Part shown: positions 1-9,900 of the stretch, in pieces
Layout of the letters: every line of letters starts with the position of its first letter
Position numbering within the stretch: the stretch's first letter is position 1
NCBI RefSeq assembly: GCF_900231835.1
Contig: NZ_OCTN01000007.1
Span: 62,001-126,000, forward strand
Direction: 5' to 3'
From: Pontivivens marinum
Lineage (GTDB): Bacteria > Pseudomonadota > Alphaproteobacteria > Rhodobacterales > Rhodobacteraceae
DNA: 64,000 nt
Translations under genes and position numbers: made by a program
The notes under the pieces: model-generated
Databases searched by the model: none
Seen by the model: only the letters and a program-made list of their open reading frames with translations
What the model was told of the DNA's origin: nothing

Positions 1-1
1 T

Positions 2-118
2 ACTCCGCTATATATCGGTGAGGATGAGGTGCGCCGCGCCGCGGCCATTCTGGCAGAGATCATTGAGACCGCCAGTTGGGATAAGCCGGAATTTCACGCT
101 CGGCAGGCAGTGACATGA
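2..118 (+). CDS. kynU: Kynureninase, C-terminal end (partial)
   Basis: Only the last 38 codons lie in the window, cut by its left edge. The frame reads [17 protein letters not shown] and ends in TGA at 116-118. The TPLY(I/V) segment followed by an amphipathic helix is how kynureninases end, and the next gene is tryptophan 2,3-dioxygenase, so a tryptophan-to-anthranilate operon is the natural reading. The stop overlaps the first ATG of the next gene (ATGA), which suggests translational coupling. Kynureninase is a PLP enzyme that cleaves kynurenine to anthranilate and alanine. The call rests on a short tail plus context. Confidence 0.7.
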   Translation, partial: TPLYIGEDEVRRAAAILAEIIETASWDKPEFHARQAVT

Positions 119-939
119 CGGAGACCCCGATGAGTGACGCAATCACCGATTTTTCGGAACGGATGTCCTATACCGATTACCTTGGGCTGGATGCGATCCT
201 GACAGCACAACATCCACGATCTGATGCGCATGACGAGATGCTGTTTATCGTGCAGCACCAAACATCGGAGCTGTGGATGCGCTTGGCAATTCACGAACTG
301 GATGCCGCGCGCACTGCCTTGCAGCAAGAGGACATTCGCCCCGCGTTCAAGATGTTGTCGCGGGTGGCGCGGATATTCGAGCAGTTGAACAATGCGTGGG
401 ACGTGCTGCGCACCATGACGCCGTCGGATTACACGCGGTTTCGCGAGAGCTTGGGCCAATCCTCCGGCTTTCAATCGTGGCAATATCGCCGGATTGAATT
501 CATGCTGGGCAATCGCAATGCCGCGATGCTGAAACCCCACGCCCACCGCCCTGAAATGGCGGCGGCACTGATCGAGGAATGCGCGCAGCCCTCGCTATAC
601 GACATCGCCCTGCGTCGGTTGGCCGAGGTGGCGGATGTGCCGGTTGCGGTATTGGACCGCGACCTTAGCCAACCCTATACCGCCGATCCGCGTGTGACCG
701 CAGCATGGGCCACGGTCTACCGTGCGCCTGAGGCAAACTGGCAGCTATACGAGCTGGCGGAAAAGCTGGTGGATATGGAGGATTACTTCCGCCGCTGGCG
801 TTTCAATCACGTCACAACGGTAGAGCGGGTGATCGGCTTTAAGCGCGGCACCGGCGGTACGGGCGGCGTTAGCTATCTGAAAAAAATGTTAGAAACCGAA
901 CTGTTCCCTGAACTCTGGCAAGTGAGAACCGATCTATGA
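115..939 (+). CDS. kynA: Tryptophan 2,3-dioxygenase
   Basis: Cytosolic haem dioxygenase that opens the indole ring of L-tryptophan to N-formylkynurenine, the first step of the kynurenine route. The 274 residues match the bacterial family length. The distal-pocket motif QHQTSELW holds His48, and the proximal haem ligand is expected at His232 in [20 protein letters not shown], the family signature. The ATG at 115 overlaps the kynU stop; a second ATG at 130 has a better GGAG Shine-Dalgarno seven bases upstream and may be the true start. The stop overlaps the next gene (ATGA at 936-939), so three genes appear co-translated. Confidence 0.95.
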   Translation: MTETPMSDAITDFSERMSYTDYLGLDAILTAQHPRSDAHDEMLFIVQHQTSELWMRLAIHELDAARTALQQEDIRPAFKMLSRVARIFEQLNNAWDVLRTMTPSDYTRFRESLGQSSGFQSWQYRRIEFMLGNRNAAMLKPHAHRPEMAAALIEECAQPSLYDIALRRLAEVADVPVAVLDRDLSQPYTADPRVTAAWATVYRAPEANWQLYELAEKLVDMEDYFRRWRFNHVTTVERVIGFKRGTGGTGGVSYLKKMLETELFPELWQVRTDL

Positions 940-1172
940 GCGCTGTATTCGTACAACTCCGCTGCAAACCCGGCACAACCTATACCGTGGCTGATGAATT
1001 ATATGAGCGGGAAATCGTCTCGGAGCTATATTCCACGTCTGGTGAGTGGGATTTGCTGCTAAAGGTATATCCGCCCGAGGATGTGGATATCGGCCACTGG
1101 ATCAACGAAAACGTGGCGAATATCACCCATGTTGAACGGTCCATGACGACATTGACGTTCAAGGCGTTTTGA
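936..1172 (+). CDS. Stand-alone Lrp/AsnC ligand-binding (RAM) domain protein
   Basis: This 78-residue protein consists only of the alpha-beta sandwich effector domain of Lrp/AsnC regulators; the usual N-terminal helix-turn-helix is absent. Small stand-alone RAM proteins of this kind assemble into rings that bind amino acids between subunits. It overlaps the tryptophan dioxygenase stop by four bases, so it is probably made together with the pathway enzymes. A role sensing tryptophan, kynurenine or a product is an inference from position only; it could also act by mixed oligomer formation with a full-length Lrp-type regulator encoded elsewhere. Confidence 0.8.
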   Translation: MSAVFVQLRCKPGTTYTVADELYEREIVSELYSTSGEWDLLLKVYPPEDVDIGHWINENVANITHVERSMTTLTFKAF

Positions 1173-1173
1173 C

Positions 1174-1197
1174 CCCCGCGCCGTAACGCGGGGATTT
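1174..1197. terminator. Hairpin terminator between the kyn operon and the convergent amine dehydrogenase
   Basis: CCCCGCG (1174-1180), a six-base loop, and CGCGGGG (1187-1193) form a perfect 7-bp GC stem followed by ATTT. It starts just after the stop at 1172 and lies between convergent genes. The T-tract is short, so efficiency is uncertain. Confidence 0.6.
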
Positions 1198-1211
1198 GAC
1201 TGGGCGCGGGT

Positions 1212-3629
1212 TTAGCTGCGCATCCGGCTGGAATTGGCGTCAAAGGCAGGTTGCGCCTGTTTGTGCATGGGCAAACGCTTGCCCAGCACCTCAACCTCCC
1301 AGCCGGTATCGGCATTGGCCAGCTCAACCGGAACATATCCCTGCGCCATCGCGGTGCCCTGATTGTGGGCATAGCCGCCAGAGGTGATCCAGCCGCGCAC
1401 CTGACCCTGATGCCAGATCGGCTCATCCCCGATCGGGTCGCTATCTATCGCATCAACGCGGAAGGTGACCAGCCGCAGGGCGCCGCCGGTTTCACGTTCG
1501 GTTAGTGCGGCCTGCTTTCCAATGAAATCCGCAGGTTTGTCATAGGCGACGAAACGGTCCAGACCGGCCTCCAGCGGACCATAGACAGGGCGATATTCGC
1601 GGCCCCAGCTAGACCAGTTTTTCTCAAGCCGCAGCGCGTTTAGCGCGCGCACTCCAACCGGCGCAATGCCCAGATCCGCACCCTGAGCCATCAGCAAATC
1701 CCAGACATAGCGGGCGTAATCTGTGTCCATCCAGATCTCATATCCCAGATCGCCGGTATAGGTTACGCGGCCAACGGTGCAGGGTGCATGGCCAATGGTC
1801 ATCGGGCGCATCGCCATGAATTTAAACGCATCGTGACTGACATCCTGACCCGTCACGCGGGCCAGCAGGTCACGCGCCTTGGGGCCCGCGATGGAGATGC
1901 CGCAGGTGCCTAGGCCCATGGAGGTGATCCGCATATCGGGCAGGCGGTGTGCCTCGAAATGGCGCAGGTAATATTCCTCGGCCACGCCTGAACCGGCCAG
2001 CCAATAGTGATCGCCTATATTGGCCAGTGACAAATCGCCGATCAGCTTTCCGTTCTGGTTCAACATAGGGGCCAATGTCATGCGGCCTGTTTGGGGCAGT
2101 TTGCAGGCCAGAACTTTGTCCAGAAACGCCTCCGCCTCCGTGCCTGATACCGTGAATTTGGCGAAGCCGCTAATGTCCAGAATGCCGACCCCATCGCGGA
2201 CGGTAGCAACCTCTGCCGCGACATGATCGTGATCGGTGGAGCGGCGCCACGAAAACGCATCGCTGACCCCATCAGGCGCGTACCAAAGCGGGGTTTCCAG
2301 CCCATAGGACATGCCCATTTGCGCCCCCAGCGCGATGTGCCGATCATACAACGCCGCCGTGCGCAGGGGGCGTGCGGCGGGCAGTTCCTCGTTCGGGAAG
2401 CGGATGCGGAACCGGCGGGAATAATTCTCACGGACCTTTTCATTGGTGTAGCTCATCGTGGCCCAATTGCCGAAGCGCGCCACGTCCATGCCCCACACGT
2501 CAAAACCCGGATCGCCATCGACGATCCAGTTGGACAGGGCCAGCCCGACGCCGCCGCCCTGACTGAACCCGGCCATCACGGCACAGGCGCACCAATATCC
2601 GGGCAGTCCGCGTACCGGCCCAACCAGTGGATTGCCGTCAGGGGCAAAGGTGAATGGCCCGTTTATGGCTTGCTTGATCCCGACATTTTCAAGCGCGGGG
2701 AAGTGTTTGAACGCCACCTCCAGCGAGGGGGCGATGCGGTCGAAATCAGGCTCCAGCAGCTCAGCCGAGAAATTCCACGGGGTTTCACGCGGCTGCCACG
2801 GGGTTGCGGCCTGCTCGTAAGTGCCCAGCAGGATGCCGTCGCGTTCCTGCCGAGTGTAAATCTCCCCCTCGAAATCGATGATATGGATGACTTCCTCGCC
2901 GGTGCGTTCCTTGTAATCGGCAACCTCGTCCACGCGCTCGGTCAGTAGATAGTGGTGTTCCATCGCCAGAACGGGCAGTTCCAGCCCGACCATGCGGCCC
3001 ACCTCACGCGCCCATAGGCCACCGGCATTGATGACGTTGTCGGTGGTAAATTCGCCCTGACTGGTCTGGATATGCCAGGTGCCGAATTCGTCGCGGGACA
3101 TGCCGTCAACTTTGGTTTTCTCGTGGACTTTCGCGCCGTTCATGCGGGCGCATTTGGCGTAGGCATGGGTGGTGCCTGATGGGTCCAGATGCCCCTCGAT
3201 CGGGTCCCACAATCCGCCGATGAACTCCTTGTCGTTCAGAATGGGAAAGCGTTCCTTGGTCCATTCCGGCGTGACGATATCCAGCTCCATCCCCATATAG
3301 CGGCCACGGGCCTGCGCCATATACAGGCTTTCCATCCGCTCCTTGGTCTTGGCCAGTTGAACACCGCCGGTCAGGTGCAGGCCGCAGGATTGGCCGGACA
3401 TCTCCTCGATCTCCTTGTACAGCTCGACGGTGTATTGCTGTAATTTGGCCACGTTCGGATCACCGTTCAGCGTATGAAACCCGCCTGCCGCATGCCAAGT
3501 GGAGCCGCAGGTCAGCACGTCGCGTTCCAGTAGCGCCACATCGGTCCAGCCGCGTTTGGTCAGGTGGTACAGGACAGATGCGCCAACGACGCCCCCTCCA
3601 ATTACGATAGCGCGGTAATGCTGTGTCAT
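1212..3629 (-). CDS. FAD-dependent dimethylglycine/sarcosine-dehydrogenase-like protein (DAO + GcvT)
   Basis: An 805-residue demethylating dehydrogenase. The N-terminus has the Rossmann FAD motif GGGVVGASVLYHL (about residues 11-23) and then GSTWHAAGG, in which the His corresponds to the covalent FAD site of dimethylglycine dehydrogenase. The DAO fold runs to about residue 400; the rest is a GcvT-like aminomethyltransferase fold that passes one-carbon units to tetrahydrofolate (GTCGISIAGPKARDLL). The start has an AAAGGAA Shine-Dalgarno. It lies 33 bp downstream of an MttB-family methyltransferase on the same strand. Together they suggest oxidation of N-methylated amines such as dimethylglycine or sarcosine. 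The exact substrate cannot be read from the sequence. Confidence 0.88.
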   Translation of the reverse strand: MTQHYRAIVIGGGVVGASVLYHLTKRGWTDVALLERDVLTCGSTWHAAGGFHTLNGDPNVAKLQQYTVELYKEIEEMSGQSCGLHLTGGVQLAKTKERMESLYMAQARGRYMGMELDIVTPEWTKERFPILNDKEFIGGLWDPIEGHLDPSGTTHAYAKCARMNGAKVHEKTKVDGMSRDEFGTWHIQTSQGEFTTDNVINAGGLWAREVGRMVGLELPVLAMEHHYLLTERVDEVADYKERTGEEVIHIIDFEGEIYTRQERDGILLGTYEQAATPWQPRETPWNFSAELLEPDFDRIAPSLEVAFKHFPALENVGIKQAINGPFTFAPDGNPLVGPVRGLPGYWCACAVMAGFSQGGGVGLALSNWIVDGDPGFDVWGMDVARFGNWATMSYTNEKVRENYSRRFRIRFPNEELPAARPLRTAALYDRHIALGAQMGMSYGLETPLWYAPDGVSDAFSWRRSTDHDHVAAEVATVRDGVGILDISGFAKFTVSGTEAEAFLDKVLACKLPQTGRMTLAPMLNQNGKLIGDLSLANIGDHYWLAGSGVAEEYYLRHFEAHRLPDMRITSMGLGTCGISIAGPKARDLLARVTGQDVSHDAFKFMAMRPMTIGHAPCTVGRVTYTGDLGYEIWMDTDYARYVWDLLMAQGADLGIAPVGVRALNALRLEKNWSSWGREYRPVYGPLEAGLDRFVAYDKPADFIGKQAALTERETGGALRLVTFRVDAIDSDPIGDEPIWHQGQVRGWITSGGYAHNQGTAMAQGYVPVELANADTGWEVEVLGKRLPMHKQAQPAFDANSSRMRS

Positions 3630-3662
3630 GGATCGGTTCCTTTCGGAGGGGTCTTGGGTAGA

Positions 3663-5219
3663 TTAGAAATCGGTCGGCGCGCCGCCCTCGGATTTACGAC
3701 GGGCGACAAAGGCGGCTAGTTCCTCACGGGTGGCGTCGTCCATTGCGGGCGGTTGGTATTCGTTCAGGACGCCCTTCCATATCTTGTTTGCACGCTCGGC
3801 CGCCCAAACGGCGCCGCTCTCCTGCCAAGCTTCGAAATTGCGCCAATCGGACATGAAGGGGGAATAAAACGCGGTTTGATACCGGTCCTGCGTGTGCTGC
3901 GTGCCAAAGAAATGTCCGGCGGGGCCGACCTCCGCAATGGCATCAAAGGCTAGGCTGTCAGGATCGGTCGCCGTGATGCTTGGCTCCATGTAACGCTGGA
4001 TTTGTTGCAGTAATTCGCAATCCATCACAAATTTCTCGTAGGAGGCGATCAAACCGCCCTCCAGCCAACCAGCCGCGTGATAGACTAGGTTCACACCGGA
4101 ATTCACCGCCGCCCATAGCGAGTTCGAGCTTTCCCACATCGCCTGCCCATCCGGCGCGTTCGAGGCGCAGGCATTCGACGCCCGCATCGGCAGCCCGTAA
4201 AACCGCGCCATCTGTCCGGTCATCTGCGTGGCGCGCACATATTCCGGTGTACCAAAGGCGGGTGCGCCGGTTTTCATATCGACATTCGAGGTGAACGACC
4301 CCAGCGCAACACCCACACCGGGGCGGATGAATTGCAGCAATGCGATGGCGGCCAATCCCTCGGCCACGGATAGGGCGACCGCACCGGCCATTGTGACCGG
4401 TGCCATCGCACCGGCCAGTGTAAACGGCGTTACGATAACCGGCTGGCCGCGTCGCGCGAACCGCATTGCGCCGTCCAGCATGGGCCAGTCATGCTTTAGC
4501 GGGCTGGACGAATTGATGTTGGTGTAAACATGGGGGGATGCCTCGAAGGTGCTGTGATCCAGACCTGAGGCAATGCGTGCCATCTCGATCACGTCTTCGA
4601 CCCGCTCTGGCCCCAGTGAATATGCATGCACAACCTTGTCAGTCAGGGTCAGCTTTTCGTACAGGCAGTCGAGATGCCGAACGCTGGCATGCACGTCCAC
4701 TGGTTCCACCGGATAGCCGCCTGCAATGTGGATGCAGTTGAAATACTGGGTTAGTTTGAGCAGGTCGCGAAAGCTGCCCATGTCGCCCACGCGCCGCCCC
4801 CGATCCAGATCCATGACATTGGGCGGCGACGACACGTTGACGAAGGCCATATGCTTGCCTCCGATCGTTACCGCATGGTTTGGATTACGCGGCGTCAGCG
4901 TGAATTGCGACGGCGCATGGGTCAGCATTTCCATGACCCATTCGCGGTCCATCCGCACGTTTTCCCCCTCGATCCTGCACCCCGCCTTGGCCAAGGTGTC
5001 GCGGGCCTCGGCGTTCAGGAATTCTACGCCGACTTCCTCCAGCACGCGCATGGCGGTGTCATGGACTGCGGCGACGCCTTCGGGGGGCAGGGGTTCCGTG
5101 GGGCGGTCGATATTTATCGGCTGCTGCCATGGCATCTGGGCAATGGTTTCGGTCGCCCCACGACGGGCATTACCTGCCCTCCCGCCGGAGCGTCCGCGCT
5201 TTGGTTGATGTGCCGTCAT
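3663..5219 (-). CDS. MttB-family methyltransferase (non-pyrrolysine)
   Basis: A 518-residue TIM-barrel protein of the trimethylamine methyltransferase MttB superfamily. Archaeal MttB carries pyrrolysine at an in-frame amber codon; here the frame is open throughout without TAG, so this belongs to the large non-Pyl group that includes glycine betaine:corrinoid methyltransferase MtgB. The start is supported by GGAGGAGCCACC before the ATG. The first ~28 residues are basic and glycine-rich and probably disordered. No corrinoid protein gene lies beside it. Coupling with the downstream FAD/GcvT dehydrogenase suggests use of a quaternary or tertiary methylamine, but the substrate is unknown. Confidence 0.85.
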   Translation of the reverse strand: MTAHQPKRGRSGGRAGNARRGATETIAQMPWQQPINIDRPTEPLPPEGVAAVHDTAMRVLEEVGVEFLNAEARDTLAKAGCRIEGENVRMDREWVMEMLTHAPSQFTLTPRNPNHAVTIGGKHMAFVNVSSPPNVMDLDRGRRVGDMGSFRDLLKLTQYFNCIHIAGGYPVEPVDVHASVRHLDCLYEKLTLTDKVVHAYSLGPERVEDVIEMARIASGLDHSTFEASPHVYTNINSSSPLKHDWPMLDGAMRFARRGQPVIVTPFTLAGAMAPVTMAGAVALSVAEGLAAIALLQFIRPGVGVALGSFTSNVDMKTGAPAFGTPEYVRATQMTGQMARFYGLPMRASNACASNAPDGQAMWESSNSLWAAVNSGVNLVYHAAGWLEGGLIASYEKFVMDCELLQQIQRYMEPSITATDPDSLAFDAIAEVGPAGHFFGTQHTQDRYQTAFYSPFMSDWRNFEAWQESGAVWAAERANKIWKGVLNEYQPPAMDDATREELAAFVARRKSEGGAPTDF

Positions 5220-5339
5220 GGTGGCTCCTCCGCGTTATCTCAGTCCACAAGACGAGGGGTTGGCGGAGGATTCTGTGCGAAGCGCGACTGATTGTGTCGT
5301 TTTCGGTGGCTATGTGGTCGGCATGTTGCGCAGTTTTAC

Positions 5340-6008
5340 CTACAGCCAATCCGGCAAGTGGCTGATATCGGGCAGCACCGAATCCGCGACAGACAGAATT
5401 TCGGCGCCCGCAATCCCGGTCAGAACCCCAAGCGTCCGCATGCCTGCTGCTTGCCCTGCGTGGATATCGTGCAGGCTATCGCCAACCATCAGGCACTGCG
5501 CGGCGGAGGTGCCAAGCATTGTCGCGCAGGCCAGCAGGGGGGCGGCGTCAGGCTTTGCACCATGTCCGCTATCGTAGCCGATAATGGCGTCGAAATGATG
5601 CGCCACATCCAATGCCGTCAATTGCTCACGGGCCGCGCCCTCGGAATCATTAGTCATCACGGCCAGCTTGATCCCGCGCGCGCCCAGTAGAGTGAGTAGG
5701 GCGTTCAGCTCGGTCGCGGGCGCAGGTGTCACCGGACGTGAGAGCATATGTGCAATCAGTTCTGTTCGATCCCAGTCCGGCAACAGGGGCAGCATCAGGT
5801 CCGCAGAATCGTCCGGTGTTCCCGCAATTACAGGGCTGTTGGTGGCATATAGCCCCGTATCCAGATCAAAGCCGACACAGCCGGACAGGGCGCGGGCGTG
5901 ACCCTCATCCCGCGTCAGGTCGCGCATCAGAGCGGTGCACCACGGGGCCCAAGTCTTGTTAAAACTGAAAAGGGTGCCGTCCTTGTCGAAGATGATAGCT
6001 TGCGTCAT
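5340..6008 (-). CDS. HAD-superfamily phosphatase (Gph-like)
   Basis: A 222-residue haloacid-dehalogenase-fold hydrolase. Motif I is FDKDGTLF near the N-terminus (nucleophile Asp and general acid Asp), motif II is MTNDSEG, and the C-terminal motifs are GAKPDAAP and MVGDSLHDIHAG. The architecture fits phosphoglycolate-phosphatase-like small-molecule phosphatases rather than true haloalkanoate dehalogenases, which have a different nucleophile loop. I place the start at the ATG just before motif I (6006-6008); a longer frame to 6056 would overlap the divergent thioesterase start. Given the nearby dehalogenase the family name is tempting, but there is no sign of dehalogenase specificity. Confidence 0.8.
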   Translation of the reverse strand: MTQAIIFDKDGTLFSFNKTWAPWCTALMRDLTRDEGHARALSGCVGFDLDTGLYATNSPVIAGTPDDSADLMLPLLPDWDRTELIAHMLSRPVTPAPATELNALLTLLGARGIKLAVMTNDSEGAAREQLTALDVAHHFDAIIGYDSGHGAKPDAAPLLACATMLGTSAAQCLMVGDSLHDIHAGQAAGMRTLGVLTGIAGAEILSVADSVLPDISHLPDWL

Positions 6009-6054
6009 GGATAGGTCCGTTAAATGGAGAAGCGCCAATGAAGCAGGACTATTC

Positions 6055-6489
6055 ATGAGCCGACCAGCCCCCGCTACCCGTGATGCCTATCGCGTCTTTG
6101 ACCGGCTGCCAACGCGCTGGCGTGACAATGATGTTTACGGGCATATGAATAACGCCGTCTTTTATGAATTTGTCGATACGGCAGTGAACAATTGGATCAT
6201 TGCCAGCAAAACCCTGATCATCCCAAACGGTCCCGTCATCGGTTTGGTCGTGTCATCCGACTGCAAATTCAATGCGTCGCTGGGATATCCCGATCCGGTT
6301 GATGCGGGGATACGGGTTGCCACTGTCGGGCGCAGTTCCGTGCGGTACGAGGTTGGCCTGTTTCGCGGCGACGCGCCCGCCGCCGCAGCCGAGGCAGGAT
6401 TTACCCATGTTTATGTGGACGCGCAGTCCAGACGACCTGTTCCGTTGCCAGTGGAGTTCGCAACAGCATTGCGTGGGCTGGCTAATTAA
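6055..6489 (+). CDS. Acyl-CoA thioesterase, 4HBT hot-dog fold (YbgC/FcbC type)
   Basis: A 144-residue hot-dog protein. The segment RWRDNDVYGHMNNAVFYEF has the catalytic D-x-x-G-H-x-N-N pattern of the 4-hydroxybenzoyl-CoA thioesterase/YbgC group, which hydrolyses acyl- or aroyl-CoA thioesters. The start at 6055 is chosen because residues upstream do not resemble the family. It is divergent from the HAD gene and precedes the marR-rdhA pair by 60 bp. FcbC-type thioesterases act in 4-chlorobenzoate degradation, which makes the neighbourhood suggestive, but most members of the group have unrelated or unknown substrates. Confidence 0.82.
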   Translation: MSRPAPATRDAYRVFDRLPTRWRDNDVYGHMNNAVFYEFVDTAVNNWIIASKTLIIPNGPVIGLVVSSDCKFNASLGYPDPVDAGIRVATVGRSSVRYEVGLFRGDAPAAAAEAGFTHVYVDAQSRRPVPLPVEFATALRGLAN

Positions 6490-6533
6490 GTTGACTGCAT
6501 CAATTTAAATTCATTGACGGAGTCAACTTTAAT
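6488..6533 (+). promoter_or_regulatory. Double palindromic operator and likely promoter of marR-rdhA
   Basis: Two MarR-type palindromes stand 23 bp apart centre to centre, about two helical turns: TTGAC-TGC-ATCAA (6491-6503, one mismatch) and TTGAC-GGA-GTCAA (6514-6526, perfect). The outer arms also form a larger inverted repeat, AAGTTGACT (6488-6496) with AGTCAACTT (6521-6529). TTTAAT at 6528-6533 would serve as a -10 box, with a weak -35 (TTTAAA, 6504-6509) that puts the second palindrome in the spacer. This implies autoregulation by the MarR protein encoded at 6549. Confidence 0.7.
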
Positions 6534-6548
6534 CGCCACGCTGCGTCC

Positions 6549-6989
6549 ATGACCTATGATTTAAAAGCATCCTTCGGATATCAGTTGTCGCGTGCTGCCC
6601 GTGCGGTGGAGCGTGGATTTGAGGAGGAGCTAAAAGCCCTTGATCTGACGCGCCTGCAATGGTGCCTGTTGCTGGGCATCGGGCAGGATGGCATCACCCA
6701 ACCCTCGGGGCTTAGTGAGCATTTCGGGCTGGACCGTGCGGCAGTATCGCGTGGTCTGACGCGCTTAGAAAAACAGAAATATCTGCGTCGTGTTGTCTGC
6801 GATCAGGATGCGCGCAACCGCCTGTTGGTCATCACCGATGAGGGGCGCGTTGCCATGCAGGCCGGTATCGACGCGGCAGAACGCAACGCGGAGCAGGTGT
6901 TGCTGGCCCTGCGACCACGCGAACGTATTCGGGTCGTTGACCTGCTGGCGGCCTTTAACGACGCCCAAACTCCTCTCGACAAACTATAA
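6549..6989 (+). CDS. MarR-family transcriptional regulator
   Basis: A 146-residue winged-helix regulator. The DNA-binding region reads LSEHFGLDRAAVSRGLTRLEKQKYLRR, followed by the wing DQDARNRLLVITDEG, both typical of MarR. No clear Shine-Dalgarno precedes the ATG; with the predicted -10 at 6528-6533 the leader would be under 10 nt, so translation may be nearly leaderless. It sits 9 bp upstream of the reductive dehalogenase, and its operator-like palindromes lie just before it. MarR repressors commonly release DNA on binding aromatic acids or their CoA esters; control of rdhA by a phenolic or aromatic-acid ligand is an inference. Confidence 0.9.
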   Translation: MTYDLKASFGYQLSRAARAVERGFEEELKALDLTRLQWCLLLGIGQDGITQPSGLSEHFGLDRAAVSRGLTRLEKQKYLRRVVCDQDARNRLLVITDEGRVAMQAGIDAAERNAEQVLLALRPRERIRVVDLLAAFNDAQTPLDKL

Positions 6990-6998
6990 GGAGGCGTC

Positions 6999-9900
6999 AT
7001 GCGCCTGCGTTCCTACGCTGACCGACCGATGCACCTTGGCCCATATCCGCAGGAGCATGTGCCCCGTGCGACTGATGTGCGGCTGGATAATGTGCCTGCG
7101 GATCGCCCTGTTAAAACGCCGCATACGCCATTGGGTAAAGCGATTTCGCGCTATCAGGCGATGCTGGACGCAATCCGTGATGGCTTGGTCAAGGATGAGA
7201 TGGCGCAAGTGCCTGATGATCCTCAGGAGCGCTCGAACCATCTGAAGTCCTTTGCCTATTATTGCGATGTCAGCCTTGCCGGTGTGGCGGCGATCACGCC
7301 CGAGATGTGGTTGGCATCCCCCGTTGCAAATCCGGCGGTTGGTGCACTGGCGCAGGATTTGCGGACACGCCAAACCTCGACCTTTAGCGCCGGTATCGAC
7401 GTTATCATGGCCGAGCTACGGGAAAGCGCGGAGGCAGCGCCCGTTGATTGCCACCAGCACACGCATGCTCTGGTCTACTTGTATGCGCATCCTCGCGACC
7501 CCAAGGATGCACCGGGTGAGTGGATGTTGCAGGACGCGCAGGATGCCCGCGCAGCATTGCGCGCCGGTGAAACGGGCGCCGTGCTGGCCAACTATATCCG
7601 CCTGCTGGGGTTCGAGGCACGGGCCCATCACGGCACCGCCTCTGACGTGCATTTAGGCAAGATGGCAGTTGCCGCAGGCTTGGCCCGTGTTGAGGGCGGT
7701 AAGCTGGTAAACCCATGGCTGGGTGCGGAGTTCGGCATCGGCGTTGTCACGACAACATTCGATCTGGCACCGGACGCGCCCTTGGCCAGTGGCAGTAAGG
7801 GCGGCGCGCAATGGTGGTTGGGCGCTCAGTCGAAAACCGCGCTGAACGGCGATCCCTATGCCTCACGCGATTTTGCCGCCGGACCGCATCCGTTCGAGAC
7901 GTTGAAGCGGGTCGAAAATCCAACAACCTATATTGATGAGCCGCGTGTCCCGCGTGTTCCCAAACGTGCCGATATGTTCAGCCGTGCCCTGTTCGGCGAT
8001 ATGGGCCGCACCCCGCAGGACAATGCCAAAAACGGCAATTACGTGCGCAAATCGGCGTCCGCCTTTGCGTTTCGCCGTGCGCTGGGGGCGTTCACCTTGT
8101 TGCAGGACGGCCCCGCGCAGGCCAAGGACCCGCGCGCGGATGAGGAAAAGCGAAACGCGGACTGGATCAAGGCGGCCAGCTATTTCCTGGGCGCGGATGC
8201 AGTGGGGATCAGCCGTTGCCCTGACTGGGCGTATTACTCGCATGATGCAAAGGGCGACCCGCTGCCAGCCTATCATCGCAATGCGATCTCGATGATTATC
8301 GATCAGGGGCATGAGACGATGGAGGGCGCAAGCGGTGATGACTGGATCGCCTGCGCGCAATCCATGCGGGCCTATCTGCGGTTCTCGCTACTTGGTGGCG
8401 TGATCGCTGAGGCTATCCGCGAAATGGGGTACGAGGCCCGCGTCCACTCTGTCATCGATGGTGAGGTATTGCAGCCGCCGCTGATGCTCTTGGCCGGATT
8501 GGGTGAGGTCAGCCGGATTGGTGAGGTGATCCTGAACCCGTTTCTGGGGCCGCGCCTGAAATCGGGTGCAATCACCACCAACATGCCGATGGTGCATGAT
8601 GCGCCGATCGATTTCGGCCTGCAAAAATTCTGCGAGGCTTGCAATAAATGCGCCCGTGAATGCCCTTCCGGCGCGATTACCGCTGGGCCAAAGCGGATGT
8701 TCAACGGCTATGAAATCTGGAAAAGCGATAGCCAGAAATGCACGACCTACCGCATCGGAACCGAGGGCGGCGCGATGTGTGGACGGTGCATGAAAACCTG
8801 CCCTTGGAATCTGGAGGGCCTGTTTGCCGAGGCACCGTTCCGCTGGGCCGCGATGAATGTACCGGGGGCGGCAAAGCACCTTGCAGCGCTGGATGACCGC
8901 CTAGGGCGGGGCAATATGAACCCGACCAAGAAGTGGTGGTGGGATCTGGAGATGGAGAGCGACGGGCCCTATCGGCCTAGCAGCAAACCGCTTAACGCTC
9001 GCGAAATCGCTCCGGAACGTGTGCTGAAACATGAGGATCAGACGCTGGCGGTTTATCCCGCTGATCTGGCCCCGCCGCCATGGCCGTTCCCCTATCCGAT
9101 GGATCGTGAGGCAGGGATCGAGGCCTATCAAAACCTGATCAGCGCCGATGATTACCGCAGCCGCGTGGCCGCTGGTGATGATCCTGCGCATAAACGCCCC
9201 GATTTCGGTGGGGAAAGCCCCGTGCTGCCCCTCGTAATCTCGCGGGTGGAACACATGACCGGCGATGTCGTGAAATACGAGTTCCGCAACCCCGATGGCA
9301 GTGATCTGCCCGAATGGACCGCCGGGGCGCATCTGGACATCGTGGTCGCGCCGGAATTCCTGCGCCAATATTCGATGTCGGGCAATCCGGCGGATCGTTC
9401 GGTTTATCAGATTGGTGTGCTGCGTGAGGATGAGGGCCGTGGCGGATCAGCGCTGATGCACCGTATCTTTACCGAGGGGCGGCGCGTTTATATTTCGCGA
9501 CCGATCAATCATTTTCCGTTGCACGATACCGCGCCGCGCACCTTGCTGATGGGCGGTGGCATTGGCGTAACGCCGATGATCGCGATGGCGCACCGACTGC
9601 ATGAATTGGGTCAGGAATTCGAGCTGCACTATTCGTGTCGCACGCGGGCCTCGGCTGGGTTCTTGGCCGATTTGACAGCGGCACCATGGGCGGATCGGGT
9701 ACATCTGTGGTTCTCGGATGAGGTACGGGCGGACCTGTCGCAAATCCTGACGCCCTCGGACGGGGCGCATGTTTATACCTGCGGACCAGAACGATATATG
9801 GGTGCAGTTCTGGATGAGGCGGAGCGGCAGGGCTGGCCTGAGGAAACCGTGCATAGGGAGTATTTCTCGGTTCCTGAGGAGCCGGAATATGAAAACCACC

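Noticed and set aside
3663-5219. Pyrrolysine-containing trimethylamine methyltransferase
   Set aside because: No in-frame TAG codon occurs in the gene.
5340-6008. True haloacid dehalogenase supporting the rdhA locus
   Set aside because: The DxDGT motif and overall pattern match phosphatases; the HAD name alone is no evidence of dehalogenation.
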